Assembly (NCBI GenBank): GCA_964017145.1 | Contig: CAXHKQ010000012.1 | Location: forward strand, 1 to 64,000 | Direction of reading: 5' to 3' | DNA: 64,000 nucleotides | Source: Agrocybe praecox | Lineage: Eukaryota > Basidiomycota > Agaricomycetes > Agaricales > Agrocybaceae | In this document: positions 44,048 through 55,400 of the stretch, piece by piece | Layout of the letters: every line of letters begins with the position of its first letter | How positions within the stretch are numbered: the first letter of the stretch is position 1 | The notes under the pieces: generated by a model | What the model was told of the DNA's origin: nothing | Seen by the model: the letters and a program-made list of their open reading frames with translations, nothing else | The model's database searches: none | Program-made: the position numbers and the translations under genes

Positions 44048-45150
44048 TTCAGAGATAGCGAGCTGTGCATAAGATATATAAAAAGGGTTATCCGATATCA
44101 TTATGAGATCATTATCTCGGTCGGCGACGGAAGTAAGTCACAATATCAGCGTGACAGTCAGATGTCACTAACGGTGGGCTTTTTCTATTCTTATCAACTT
44201 CCCTCATCTAGTATCCTAGTCTTCTCTCTTACGTTGTCGGCACAGATCTTCACGTTGGTATCAGAGCTGTGGTGAGGTTCTCTAAGCACCTCTGATATCA
44301 TATCAACATCGTCAACAACAACAACTGGCGCTGGCAATTGTGCCGCACTGCGAACGCCCGGCTTCCAAGTCGCCTTGAAGCTAGTCTCAGCATCGGAGGC
44401 CAGAACTATCCAAAAAGCTTGCCTTTTTTGGAGGTTTTCAGAAACTTTGGCATTACGCGATTGAGATATTGGAGAGGTTCCGGTGAGCTATACCTTACAT
44501 CTTTTATCCCCTTTAATGATAACAAGTTCATGACCAGAACCCTCCCCATTGCACTACGGAATTGCACCCTTTGAAGGCACGTTGATGTATCAAATCCGGC
44601 AAAATGTACATTTGGTGATACATCATAGTGGGCAATTTCCTGGCCCGGCAACGATATATATCAGGTGCACAGCTTGTGCCGAAGGCCATCAGAGGCCAGA
44701 GAGCAGTGGGTCTTGGTAAATACCAACAAACAAGCTCATTTTGGGCATCAGCGACCTGCAATTAGACGCTGCAGGCGTAGTGGTTGCGATTTGAGGGCGC
44801 CAAAGCCAGACTTGTGATCTATATATATATTAAGATTTTTTTAGGGTCTTTGTGCGCCTAAAAAGGGACGGGACGGGATGGATTGGCGCGGATGACTTTG
44901 GATGTCGTTTATAAATATTGTGCATAGACGTAGCGTTATATTTAGCTGTCTGCTATTAATAATTGATCTTTGATTGATCTGCATGGCTAATCTTATCTAA
45001 TAAAATTATTTATATATCTTGGTCTGGACCTTGTCCAGAGCCCATCAATTGACGTCACAATAGAACATACCTTTATCGGTACCTCCGAATTTGGTCGCTT
45101 ATGTTTTCCGTAATGCTAATTATAGAGATGTGATGGGCCTTATGAAGCTG
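44048..45150. other. Intergenic with a retroelement-leader-like motif, no convincing gene
   Basis: 44257-44301 reads TGGTATCAGAGCTGTGGTGA then GGTTCTCTAAGCACCTCTGA. TGGTATCAGAGC is the classic primer-binding site complementary to the 3' end of initiator tRNA-Met, so this is probably an old LTR-element leader. A minus-strand fragment at 44528-44761 (NELVCWYLPRPTALWPLM) is unassigned. 44820-45070 is AT-rich. Confidence 0.4.
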
Positions 45151-45160
45151 ATAAAAAGGG

Positions 45161-48100
45161 TCATAAAACGATATATTTGCATCCCAAAAAAACATCATAT
45201 ACGTAGGAGGACAGAATAGAAAAATGACATTTGGACGATTGGGTGAAATAAGAAAAAACGCGAAAGCAATCATCAACATACACAGACCAATTAGTATGCT
45301 CGACTTCACCCATATCCTGCACAGAAATTCCCCAATAAAACAAAGCCACCATGATGGTCAGGGTACCGTTAGGTCCAGATTTACGGAATGTAGTCCAATC
45401 GCCCTCAATCTGAGAAAAGTTGATACGACCATCGACAACACGCCACGTAGGTTGAAGCAACGTGTACCAGTCGATGAATGTCTTGGTGAACTTGTTATAG
45501 TTGATCTTGGGACAGTAATTGGCGTTGCGATGGCGTTTCATCCAAGTCCCAACCTCCTCCGGGCGATTCTTAGCGGGTAGCGCACTAACTCGATCCAAGG
45601 CGTCAATGGTTGAATGAGCAGACCATGTATCGAGAAGTAAGCGCCATTGAGGCCCAAGGTCCGCTGATCCCAACGTTTCCATGCCCTTTTGCAACCAGGA
45701 AATCGACGATGTCCCTACGACACGCAAATTGGACGAAGGGGAAGGAACATGAGCAGCGGGCTTAGTAGGAGGTGCAGGGGTGGGTGTCCGTACCAAGTCC
45801 AAAGAAGAGGAGTCGCTAGCGAGGTTCGAAGGAGGGATTAATGACTCGGGGAGATCGACTCTGAGTCGAGCTCGTTTCGAAGGGTAAGAATGTTGCGATA
45901 CATCGGTTGAAATTGCGTCCGAGGTCCTCTTTGGGGCAGTAATGATAGGCGGACTAGCTGATGAAAGGAAGTTCGTGGTCTGGGTGCCAGATAGTCGCGT
46001 GGCCAAGGGGTTAGAATCCCCGTCACTTGGAATCGGAGGTAATGTTGTTTCTATACCATTATTCAAGTCCAGAGAAGTTGTGGCAAGCAGCGAAGAAGAG
46101 TTTGCAACCTCCGATCCTGGGGCTTCTGTTGGCAGATTGGCGGCGACGATCCTTGGCGAGTGCATCGGGGTGACGTTCGGGGTGTTAGGGCCAGACTGAA
46201 AACCGGTAGGTGATACCTTATATATGCTGGGTGGGGTCGTCATTACCGAAGAGTCCGTTGAAGCAAGCAACGAAGACTCGGATTCCAAAGGCAATAAAGC
46301 ATCGTCTTGAGGAATGTACGGCGGAGGTAGGGAAGCGCGGTCGTTAGCCGAGTTGGAAGGTACGTCCATGGTTGCAGTAGGTATGGCGTCGACACTAACA
46401 TTGTTATCCAGATCCAACGCCAAGAGCGAAAGTTCTCCTTCTCCTTGTTTCAAGGCTCGGGAACGGCATTCTTCGAGGCCTGAGAGCAATCAAGGTCAGA
46501 TTCAAAAAATCAGGGGAGAGAAAGAGAAACTTACTGTAACACTTCTGCAAGAAAGAACCGAAGATGGGCACGATGAAATGTTTGTAACGATGGCGTTCGG
46601 CTGTACCAAAATTCATCTTAATATCTCCCGGTATGGTACCGGAGTGAATACTTTCCCAGTAATTAGATAAATACAGATCCAAAAGAAAAAGAGAACATAC
46701 CTGATCATATTAAGTTTACCGTTATGCGCGGGCTCGGGGCCTCCTGCAAGCAAAGACACCTTCCAGCCTGTCGCCTCTGCCACCATGTCCAAAATAGGTT
46801 GGCAGAAGAGGACCATCCCCTGAATAGCTCTTATTCATGCTATTAGAGGGTTGATATTACGCATAAGAGGCAAGGCATACCTTTGGCGATCTTCAGGAGA
46901 AGTCGAAACGGCCACATTGTGTTCCTTCGTCCATTTGTCCATATCTCTCTTGTGCTCTGCCTCAGCTTCGTTCAACCAGTGCATTTGTTCCTCCCTAGTT
47001 AAATCACTAACTACTGACAGAATCATGCATGAGTTCCTGGTAGTTGCCCAATTAAGGTGATGCATCCACAGCGGAAATGGCCACAAGGCCCAAAGTCATG
47101 TATCAGGGTGACTGACAGTGACTAGAGAGCTGTAGTCATGTGAAAGTCATGTGATTTGGTGCACAGCCACCAAAAATCAAAGTTGTAGAGAAAAATCCAA
47201 AAGCTATGCTAAATATTTTTTATTACATAACCATCAACGGTTCAGCCACAAAACGCAAAATATCCGCAGAAAGCCGGATACAAATCAAAATAAAAGATTG
47301 AAATATTTATAGCAAGCCAAAAATAAATTCTAAAATCATCAAAAAATGTGTTCTATACCATTTTAGGCTTGAACTAACCAAATATGTAATGTGTTCTAAA
47401 AATAGATCGCGCTAAAAATAGACTTATCTTTTATCTAGTCTTATCTCAGTCCCATCTATCATGCATGAAAGGCCTTTATCTCAAAATCTCAAAGTCCAAA
47501 GTCCTCTTGCCTTATTGGGTTGTTTGGATGTGACATCACTCAAAAGCCTTGTTTGTTTTGTATCCTGCATGCCCCTGCCTGCTAACATTATTATTTATTG
47601 TTTGTTTGTATTTGAGGCCATATAAACATATGAGTGGAGCCCAAACATGTAAATAGAGGCAAGCAAAAAGTCATGTGCATAGATTTTGATCCCATCAAAT
47701 ATAAACACATGACTATCAGGTGATAAGTCACAAACAGTCACAATAAGCCAGCCAGAGGGCTTGATACATGAATTTGGGCCACTAGGCCACGGCCACTGTG
47801 GATGCATCACCTTAATTGGGCAATTACCAGAACTTGATGCATAAATCTGTCCGCACTGGCTGGTTAAATTGCCGAACATCTCCCTCACAAATTTATCTCG
47901 GAGCGCTGCATAATGTTTCTTGTCGAGATTATGCGCAGAAGAATAGGCCTTGACTCGATTTTCGATTACCTCACGGTGGGAGCGGCGCCATACGTTGGAA
48001 GCAGTTTTGCGACGAGGACGATTCCCTTCTTTCCCGAGGTACTTTTGGAAGAGTATGCGGTAGGGACCGTATGCCCCAGAGTCCTTCGAATTTGGATCGT

Positions 48101-48512
48101 GGTCCTTCATATATTGATAGTTCATCCATCGTTTAATTTGCTTGTGTAACATAAAGGTGAGTCACATGATCCAATAAATTAGTAATCACAAACTTACCCC
48201 TTTGCGAAGTTGGATGAGTTTTTGACGAGAATCGTACTCGTCCATCGCCTTCTTATGCTCTTCAGGTGCCAGGCCATCTGCGTACGGAGGTGGGCGTTCA
48301 GGATCCGGATCGTCATCGTTGACAGAAGCCAGAAACTCGGGAGCCGGCTCCTCGTCGTGTGGTAAGTCGACAGGGAACCGCTTGAAATATTTGCGCTGAA
48401 TCAAAGACAGAGCCTCGCCGGCATAGTTGTCTTTAACAGCTTCAGCGTACCCATCCTTCTGGCTCAGAAGAAATTCCTTTCTTGATCCATGAAAGGTACC
48501 CGGATTTGGCAT
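45161..48512 (-). CDS. Large agaricomycete family protein of unknown function, interrupted by a TIR element
   Basis: The ATG at 48512 opens MPNPGTFHGSRKEFLLSQK. After an intron (about 48198-48150) comes KRWMNYQYMKDHDPNSKDSG and RRSHREVIENRVKAYSSAHN, ending ...GNLTSQCGQIYAS at about 47850. The TIR element follows, then DLTREEQMHWLNEAEAEHKR (about 46930-47010), QPILDMVAEATGWKVSLLAG (about 46740-46805), FGTAERHRYKHFIVPIFGSF (about 46550-46615) and a long exon (46489-45330). That exon holds a Ser/Pro-rich linker with a basic KRARLRVDLPE, then WLQKGMETLGSADLGPQWRL, RPEEVGTWMKRHRN and INFSQIEGDWTTFRKSGPNG. This resembles an abundant mushroom family of unknown role. The 3' end is not resolved. It may be functional if the TIR element is spliced out. 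Confidence 0.5.
47044..47823. mobile_element. TIR element inside the gene at 45-48.5 kb
   Basis: TTGCCCAATTAAGGTGATGC continuing ATCCACAG at 47044-47071 is matched in inverse orientation at 47796-47823. Similarity extends inward (GGCC, CATGTATCA) and, with mismatches, outward to about 47016 and 47851 (GACAGA..ATGCAT...TTC.TGGTA). No transposase is present. The long inverted repeats suggest a MITE or a non-autonomous DNA element. On the gene's strand its edge provides TTCTG|GTAATT (donor-like), and the far side ends in CTGTCAG (acceptor-like). Confidence 0.65.
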
Positions 48513-49314
48513 GGAACGCGAATTTGGAAGGCAGCAAAGACGCGATAGGATATGAAGGACAGAGGAGCAGGAAGCGAGTCTGAACCAGGCAGAGCGCAGC
48601 CGTGAATGGATTAGAGAGTTAACCGGAATCGGTGTTCGTACGTATTGCCTCCTCTTCAGATCTATGTCTTATTAAATATATGGTTTGGCATTCATAGGGA
48701 ATTCTTTAACATTATATTCGTACCCGATGCGCCGTAAACGCAACACGAGGAGACATCAGCAAACATGTATGTAAAAATCTCCTTACCCTTTCTAGAAAAA
48801 TAGCATTGAACCCTTTATCATCGCAATGTCTAGTTTTTTTTAAATTTACACGCACCTGTTCGTGCCGATAACCCACTCGCACCAAACACAAAACGATGAG
48901 ACATCAGCAAACATGTACGTATAAATCTCCTTACCCTTTCTAGAAAAACAGTATTGAACCCTTTATCATCGCAATATCTAGTTTTTTTTTTTGAATTTAC
49001 ACGCACCCGTTCGTCCCGATAATTCACTCGCACCAGACTCGCTAAACAAGTTAGGGTGTCAACGGTACACAGTACATGTAAGCTCCGTACAGTATATGTA
49101 AGCTCCGTTATGTTATAATTGCGTTGTCTGAATTATATTCTCAATCCGCCGACGCTATCCAGATTCATTACCCATCCTCAAAACCATAAATCGAGATCGC
49201 GTCCCTTTACGCGTATTCGCAACCATAAAAAGGTGGTTAACTTGTTTTTATTCGGCAGCACTTTTATCCCTCAGCTCTTCATTTACATCCGCATTCAATT
49301 CATTGAACTACACT
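48513..49314. other. Intergenic with a 148-bp tandem duplication
   Basis: AGACATCAGCAAACATGTA starts at 48751 and again at 48899. Both copies continue through CTCCTTACCCTTTCTAGAAA, CCCTTTATCATCGCAAT and TTTTTTTT to CACTCGCACCA, to about 49036. A second short duplication (ATGTAAGCTCCGT) lies at 49075-49105. This region separates two divergently transcribed genes and probably holds both promoters. Confidence 0.6.
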
Positions 49315-51320
49315 ATGGCTCATAAGAAAGGTAAGTAACTTGATCTTTTGTCTCAATAGTCTCCAACTGACGACGTTTTAGATCCTAAAAACACGTCCAA
49401 GGGCCCCAGTACTAGTAAGTTATTCCATACCCTGAGTTCGGTTTATTTTGAATATTATTGACGTCGTTTTGCACAGATACCACTGCAGACGACCCTATGG
49501 ACGTCGACGTTCCTAACGGCAACAACTCCCAAGGTCGTGCTACTTGGGTTATAGTTGCAGACGACACCCTTACCATCTTGGAACACGAAGAGTAAGTCGT
49601 ACATCATATTTATTCCGTGGCTAATAAACTAATCACTTTGCCTGTTATACAGACAAGTTCGGCGCCTCAATGTCGCGTCGTATAGGCGTTTCTGCCTCAT
49701 ACGATTTGACACTCGTGAAGAGGCGACCGCCTATTACGACGGCGCACTTTTCTGTGCCATGACTCCCTCGTCTACCCGTCTCATTCCATCTACCATGGTC
49801 CCCAACTCCCAGGTCGCCGACCGACGCCCCATCGCCTCCGATACTCTGGACCAGGGCCAGGATGGGGCACACCAGGCAAACAAGAAGCTCGTCGCTGCAC
49901 CGGGGGACCATAGAGGAAACCCCATCGTCGTCGATACCCCTCCAAAGATTCCCTCAGCTCCATCTGTCAACGCTCGTTATCGTCGCATGCTGGCTGCAGC
50001 TCGTACTGTCAGTACACCCACCCCTGCTTCTCGCGATACAGGAACGGAGGCCTCGCGTCGTAGTCAACGACTCATCAACTTCGCGTCCGCCGCCACTTCC
50101 TCCAAGGTTACTGACGCCTTTAATGTAAGGAGGCCTGGTGGCAGTGCTCTGAACGGATCAGCACCCCCTCCTCTCTTACCTGCTCCCTCCATTTCTGCCC
50201 GTGGTCGTTCTGCCCCTGGTCCTCGTGCAAATTTTGCTCCTGTATGGATCGAAAGCGATACCGAGTCTGACATCGACTCCGGAACGGACGAAGAACTCGG
50301 AGATCCGGCCCAGGATCGACTTTGCAAGCGTTGTGTGCTTCAATCGACGCTCCCTTGCCAAAATGCAGGGACGCGATGCACTGGGTCTCGTCAGGGTCCT
50401 ATGAAACTAACAAAGAGAAAATTGGCACCTTATTTTTCGGCAATAACGACATCGGCAATCGCACCTCGTGCAAAAAGAGGAGCCGAGGAAAAGGCAGCTC
50501 CAAATGGCAAGGATTCAAACATACCCGCCCCGAATTTCCCATCGTCTTTGGCAGACCCAACGCTTTGGGAACCGAAGAAAGTCAACAGCCGCATTCTAGC
50601 TGCTCTCGACGCTGCCTTGCCGCTATCATCTCAAGCTCCCCCTGCCAGGCGGCCTTCTGCCCAAGCCCCACCTGCAAAACCGTCTTCCGCCTCTGTCTCC
50701 GCCCCACCTGCTCGTGCTATCAAGAACCGACCAGCCAGCCACTCAACGTCGCTTCGAAGGATTCAAAATGCAACTTTCAGCAAGAAGACAAAAATTGTTC
50801 GCAAGTACTACTCACCTTTGTACGAAGACATGCCCGAAACAGCGCCATATTCTGAATTGGAAGTCACCGACAACGACACTGACAACAACGACACCGACAA
50901 GGAAAATAATGACAATGCCAACGGCATGGACAACCAGCAAGGACGGCAGAAGGGCAAGGGCAAGGCCTCCGTGGAGGATGATGAAGACGCTGACGCTATG
51001 AACCTGCTGAAGCGCAAAACCCCATTCACTCCTGTCATTCATCAAAAGAGACGACACATCGACCAAAGCCCCGACATCCACGACTTCAATGCAATGCTTG
51101 AGGAGGCAACGGCGACACCCGTACCTACCGTGCAAGCTCCTTCCATGCGTACTTTCACTGCCACAGACTTCGCCCTCGCGCCGTTTGCCTCCAGCTCTTC
51201 TGCGCCTCTGTCTGTCGCACACATCATGGCTCCTTTTGCATCCATCTCCTGTCCATTAACCACAGGCTCTGTAGCTCCCACGACATCTCACAACCTACCA
51301 CCTCCGCCATCCTCTGCCAC
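49315..51320 (+). CDS. Basic/disordered nuclear-like protein, 5' part; split by gypsy B
   Basis: Exons: 49315-49330 (MAHKK), 49382-49414, 49477-49591 and 49653-51320; the phases agree and the frame stays open to the insertion. An N-terminal folded segment (WVIVADDTLTILEHEEQVRR, RRFCLIRFDTREEATAYYDG) has an RRM-like look. The remainder is Ala/Pro/Ser-rich with a Cys cluster (LCKRCVLQSTLPC...C) and many basic and acidic patches, suggesting a nuclear protein. The gypsy B element follows GCCAC at 51320. The frame would resume at 63972 (GCCACTCGT, reading TRIPPPPA) and run off the window. The function is unknown. Confidence 0.6.
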
Positions 51321-51744
51321 TGTGACGGATATATTATGTATTCATCCGAGGTATCTTGTTTCTTGTCGCCTTACTTTTATTTTCGAATCTCGCACGTGCC
51401 AGCTTATCTTATCTTATCGCTTCCGGCCCGTGCTCGCGTAGCGTATTATTAGATAATCGTATTTACCTGTACATATAATGTCCGGTAGTAATTATCAAAT
51501 AATCTATCTTACTTCTTGCCGACTCCTCTGCGATCCCTGAAGGCTCAGAGAGTCGTACTCTACCCTCGCCGGCTGAGCACCCAGTCATCTGCTCTCCCGC
51601 TCGGGGTGACGGAGCCTTTAGCTGAAGAGTCACAACAGCCTGACCGTGACGCTCCGACGAACGTCACACTCACTCACACCTTACTCACAACTTCTCCCAT
51701 CGCGCACCTCGATGCCTCGAAGTCCCGAACGGCCTAGCGTCACA
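51321..51744 (+). repeat. Gypsy B 5' LTR
   Basis: 424 bp with 7-bp inverted tips TGTGACG/CGTCACA. ATATATTATG and CATATAATG are possible promoter boxes. Confidence 0.95.
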
Positions 51745-51745
51745 A

Positions 51746-51758
51746 TGGTGGGGGCACC
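51746..51758 (+). promoter_or_regulatory. Gypsy B primer-binding site
   Basis: TGGTGGGGGCACC starts one base after the LTR. It is complementary to a tRNA 3' end ...GGTGCCCCCACCA. The tRNA identity is not determined. Confidence 0.65.
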
Positions 51759-52493
51759 GCGGACTTCAATCCTAACATTGAAGGTGCTCCTTTCTCGCAA
51801 CGAAAAATGGGACGACCGACCGACAGACGACTCGACGGATCAAGGCTAAGGAACGAGGGGAATGCAGTTGACAGCGCTTTCGAATCGCGTCAATTGTTCC
51901 TATCCGAACGTATGAAACATAGCCGGTTGCGCCTTCGGGTTGCACTGTCTTAGTTTCGTACTTTTTCGGACTCTTTCCGGGCCTTGGAGCAAAAGGAGAG
52001 ATTCAGAACGAGCCCTAGTGGATAGCGCTTTCGGGCTGCTACTGCTTAAACTCGTTCGAAGATCAAAGACATAAGGTCTGCTGCGCCTATGGTAGCGCTG
52101 GCCGAAAATCTTTGATTCTTCTGAAGACATAAGGTCTGCTGCGCCTATGGCAGCGCAGGCCGAAAATCTTCGAATCTCCTATGCTCTCCCCCTCGAAAAC
52201 TCGCGTCGAAGGAATTCACGAAATCCCCTCTGCTATTTCAATTCATTTTTATTCAAACTCGCGTAGCATGGCTACTCCATTTATCCTACCGACATGTCTC
52301 GCTGGACGATCCGATCGTAGGAAATTCGCTAGTTAAATCCTTTCATTCAGTCTACTGCTCGTAATAACTACTTGGCGATATTCTCCGGAGCTATGTAAAT
52401 TTTTGAAAAGCCCTACCACGTACAAAAACTTCCTCTCTCCTTCGTATCGCCCACTTCGCTTCGACCCTCCTATATTCACCCCCCCCCGGGCGT
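51759..52493 (+). other. Gypsy B leader with 58-bp tandem repeats
   Basis: A long untranslated leader. GACATAAGGTCTGCTGCGCC begins at 52068 and 52126, giving two tandem units of about 58 bp (TATGG(T/C)AGCGC.GGCCGAAAATCTT). Related TTGCGCCTTCGGGTTGC lies at about 51926. Likely packaging, translation or regulatory sequence; the role is inferred. Confidence 0.5.
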
Positions 52494-55400
52494 ATGGCGT
52501 CCTCGAGGAACTCCAATCGAAGCTCCACCAACGGAACCAATTCTAATCGCGGAAGGAATACGATTAATTCGCGTTCGACCACTCCTGGAATAGAGTTACC
52601 TGCTCCTGCTGCCAGAAGAACCAACAACTCCAGACGAAGGGTCACCATAGAGGAAGGGCCCCCTGATCCCCAGACGGTCGGAGATTCTTTACCGTCAGTA
52701 GCGGGAGCTCCGATTCTTGACCTCGCCGAATCGGTTGCTGCTAGCGCCAGAAGCGAGGGAATTGGTGCTCCTAGCTCGACGAATGGATCTTCGGTGGGAG
52801 GAGACGAAAGTTTTCGTTCGGCCTCAGCTACCCCGTCACTCTCTTCCTTGTTTGGAACCCATAGCACCAATGGATCGGACAACACTGTCAATGGGAAAAG
52901 CATCAAAAGGGAAGACGAGTATCCGCGAATATTTCACGGTATACCGGTAGTGGGCGAACTCCCGCTATTCCACGAACCTCTGCATACTTCCCTGCTGAAG
53001 TATCATGCCCCTTTCGATCCCTTGACAGATCGTGATCCTCTTGAAGAGTTCGGAGCTTCAGAAGGCTCACTCTCTGGAAGACCTGCGGAGGAAGCCATAT
53101 TGCTACGGGATATCGTTCTTAGGTGGACCGCCCCACATCTAGCTTGCTTCTGGGAGAATTTATCCCAAGCTATTCAGTCGTTCGTCAAATCTCAAGTTAG
53201 GATCACCGATTTAATCTCGTACGACCTAACCACGGAGGAAACATTTTACGCGTTACCCAAGGAACGACTGCACGAAATTGGACAGATCCTCCTAGCCCTA
53301 TCTCAAATACTAGAATCCTTGGCGGACTATTTCTACCATGGGAAACGCGCCTCGTTTACCGTGGACACGAACTACTCCCTTCTTCGTTTGCTAGCTTGGC
53401 ACGGAAACCCTTCGGAACTCGTGCTAACTGTGCCGGTCTTGCAGCGACGATGTGAAATCGCCGTATCGCACGTTGCCCAGTACTTCAATAAACTCAGGAA
53501 GATATTTTCGGATAATGACGAAGTTATGTCTGTAGCCTCCTACTATTCGTCTAACCCTTCGGAACGATCGATAATTGCTCGATCATCGCCGAGGACCATC
53601 CTGGCTCGTCTAGCCGCTCGAGAGGATTATCCGTCAGGGTTCAGCAGGGATAATCTGGCTACGCGAACTTCTCTAATTAAGGAAATCGAAGAGAAGGAAT
53701 CCAAACTGTTACCCACCTCTCCATTCATCTATCGAGCGCATATCGACTCCTCCTTGTCTAAGCCACACCACGATCCCGCGCAGAACGAAGTGGTTAACAA
53801 CTCAATCAGCTCGTTCTTGACGAATAGGAGACCAACCGCAAACACTGAACGAACGATTCCGATGCCCGAGTCAATCTCTGCGATCCCCAGCCGTCATGCC
53901 ATATCATCTTTACCAGGAGTGGGCAACTTCGACGCTAACGTCAATTCGATGGAAACTGGGGGGCCATTCGTGACGCATAGAGGGATTCTGAACGTACCCA
54001 CTAACGCCGTGTCAAATCCTCCTGTTAGCGGATGGACTAGTTATCAATTCAAGAAACCTCCGGGTTCGAGCGACTCTAGTGCTGTCAACTCAAAGGAGAC
54101 CGAAACCAAGGATAAATCAGGTTACTATGGACCCCCTGGGGGGCCCGGGGATCCTCCGGGAGACCCCAGTGGCCCTGGTGGAGGACCAAATGGCCCGCCT
54201 GGATGGCCTCCTGGTTACACTGGCTGGCCCGGGTATAATCTTGGTCGAGGCGGAGGTGGCGGAGGCGGCGGAGGCGGTGGGGGCGGTGGTGGAGGTCCCC
54301 CTCCCGTCGGAACTGCAGCTGCTCTGCCCGCGGTTGACGAAGAATGGCAAATGAATCCCAAGATCAATCTATCTAACTTGCCTACTTGGAACGGAAAGAA
54401 CGACTCTCTTATCGAGTACCTTAGCGAAATGGGCGGGTTTGCTAAGCTTGGCCAAAGGATGAAAAGAGGAATAGGACAATTAGCCACATTCAAATGGTCT
54501 GGTCCAGCGAAGTTGTGGTGGGATACACTACCAGTTCCAGAGCAGACTTATCTCAGCCAGAACTGGGACTATCTCCTGCGAGGAATTCGCGAACATTTCA
54601 TGAATGAAAACTGGGTCCAAGAACGCACCCGAGAGTTCGAAGAAATGAAGTTTCGACAACGGAGCCATGAACACGAAACTCCTCTTCAATTCCTTCAGCG
54701 ACGAATTCGCTATCACCAATTTCTATTTGCTGATGATGCTGATGGGCCGCTTGCTGTTTCTCGAATTCTACGTACTCAACCGACCGAGTGGAGTCACACT
54801 CTCAATAATTATACGTGCCCTACGCTATTTCAGCTACAAGCCACTGCTGCTCGCATGCAACAATCTCTCGAAAGTCATTTCTTACTCAACGAACGCCTCC
54901 GGAATCCTCCCTCACGATCATATCACTTTAGCAAGAAACGAGCCATGGTGACTGAGAAAGTCAAGGAGGAGGAATCCAGTGAGGAAGAAGTTGGAACTGA
55001 AGAACCCGAGAAGGAAGCGCACGCCTTGAACAGCAAGTCGCGAACCAAGGGACCAATCAAGCCTCGTTCGTCCCGTTTCCCTGAAGGAAAGACGATCGAT
55101 GGTTATTCCTTCTCCCGAGACGATACAGTAGTCAGTGCTAAGCTGCCGAACGGAACTTGCTTCATCTGTACGAGCCCTAAACATTTCTTCCGGGACTGCC
55201 CGCATTATGGTAGATTTGAAGCCCTCCGGAGCGCTAATATGCTGCACGTTGATTGGGAACCGGATCAGGAGTCTGAATGGGATAGGGAGTATCTAGCTAT
55301 GATAGTAGAGCAGAATCAGAACGTTCTTTCCGCGTATAACTCGAGTGAAACTGCTGAGGCTATTTCTAAGGAAGCTCATAATATGACAAAAGAACTACCT

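Noticed and set aside
51516..51737. ORF inside the gypsy B LTR (repeated at 63743-63964)
   Set aside because: Present in both LTRs simply because they are identical; no domain and typical LTR composition.
54117..54493. Minus-strand Pro/Ser/Thr-rich ORFs opposite the Gly run
   Set aside because: Antisense of the Pro/Gly-rich Gag region; no independent support.
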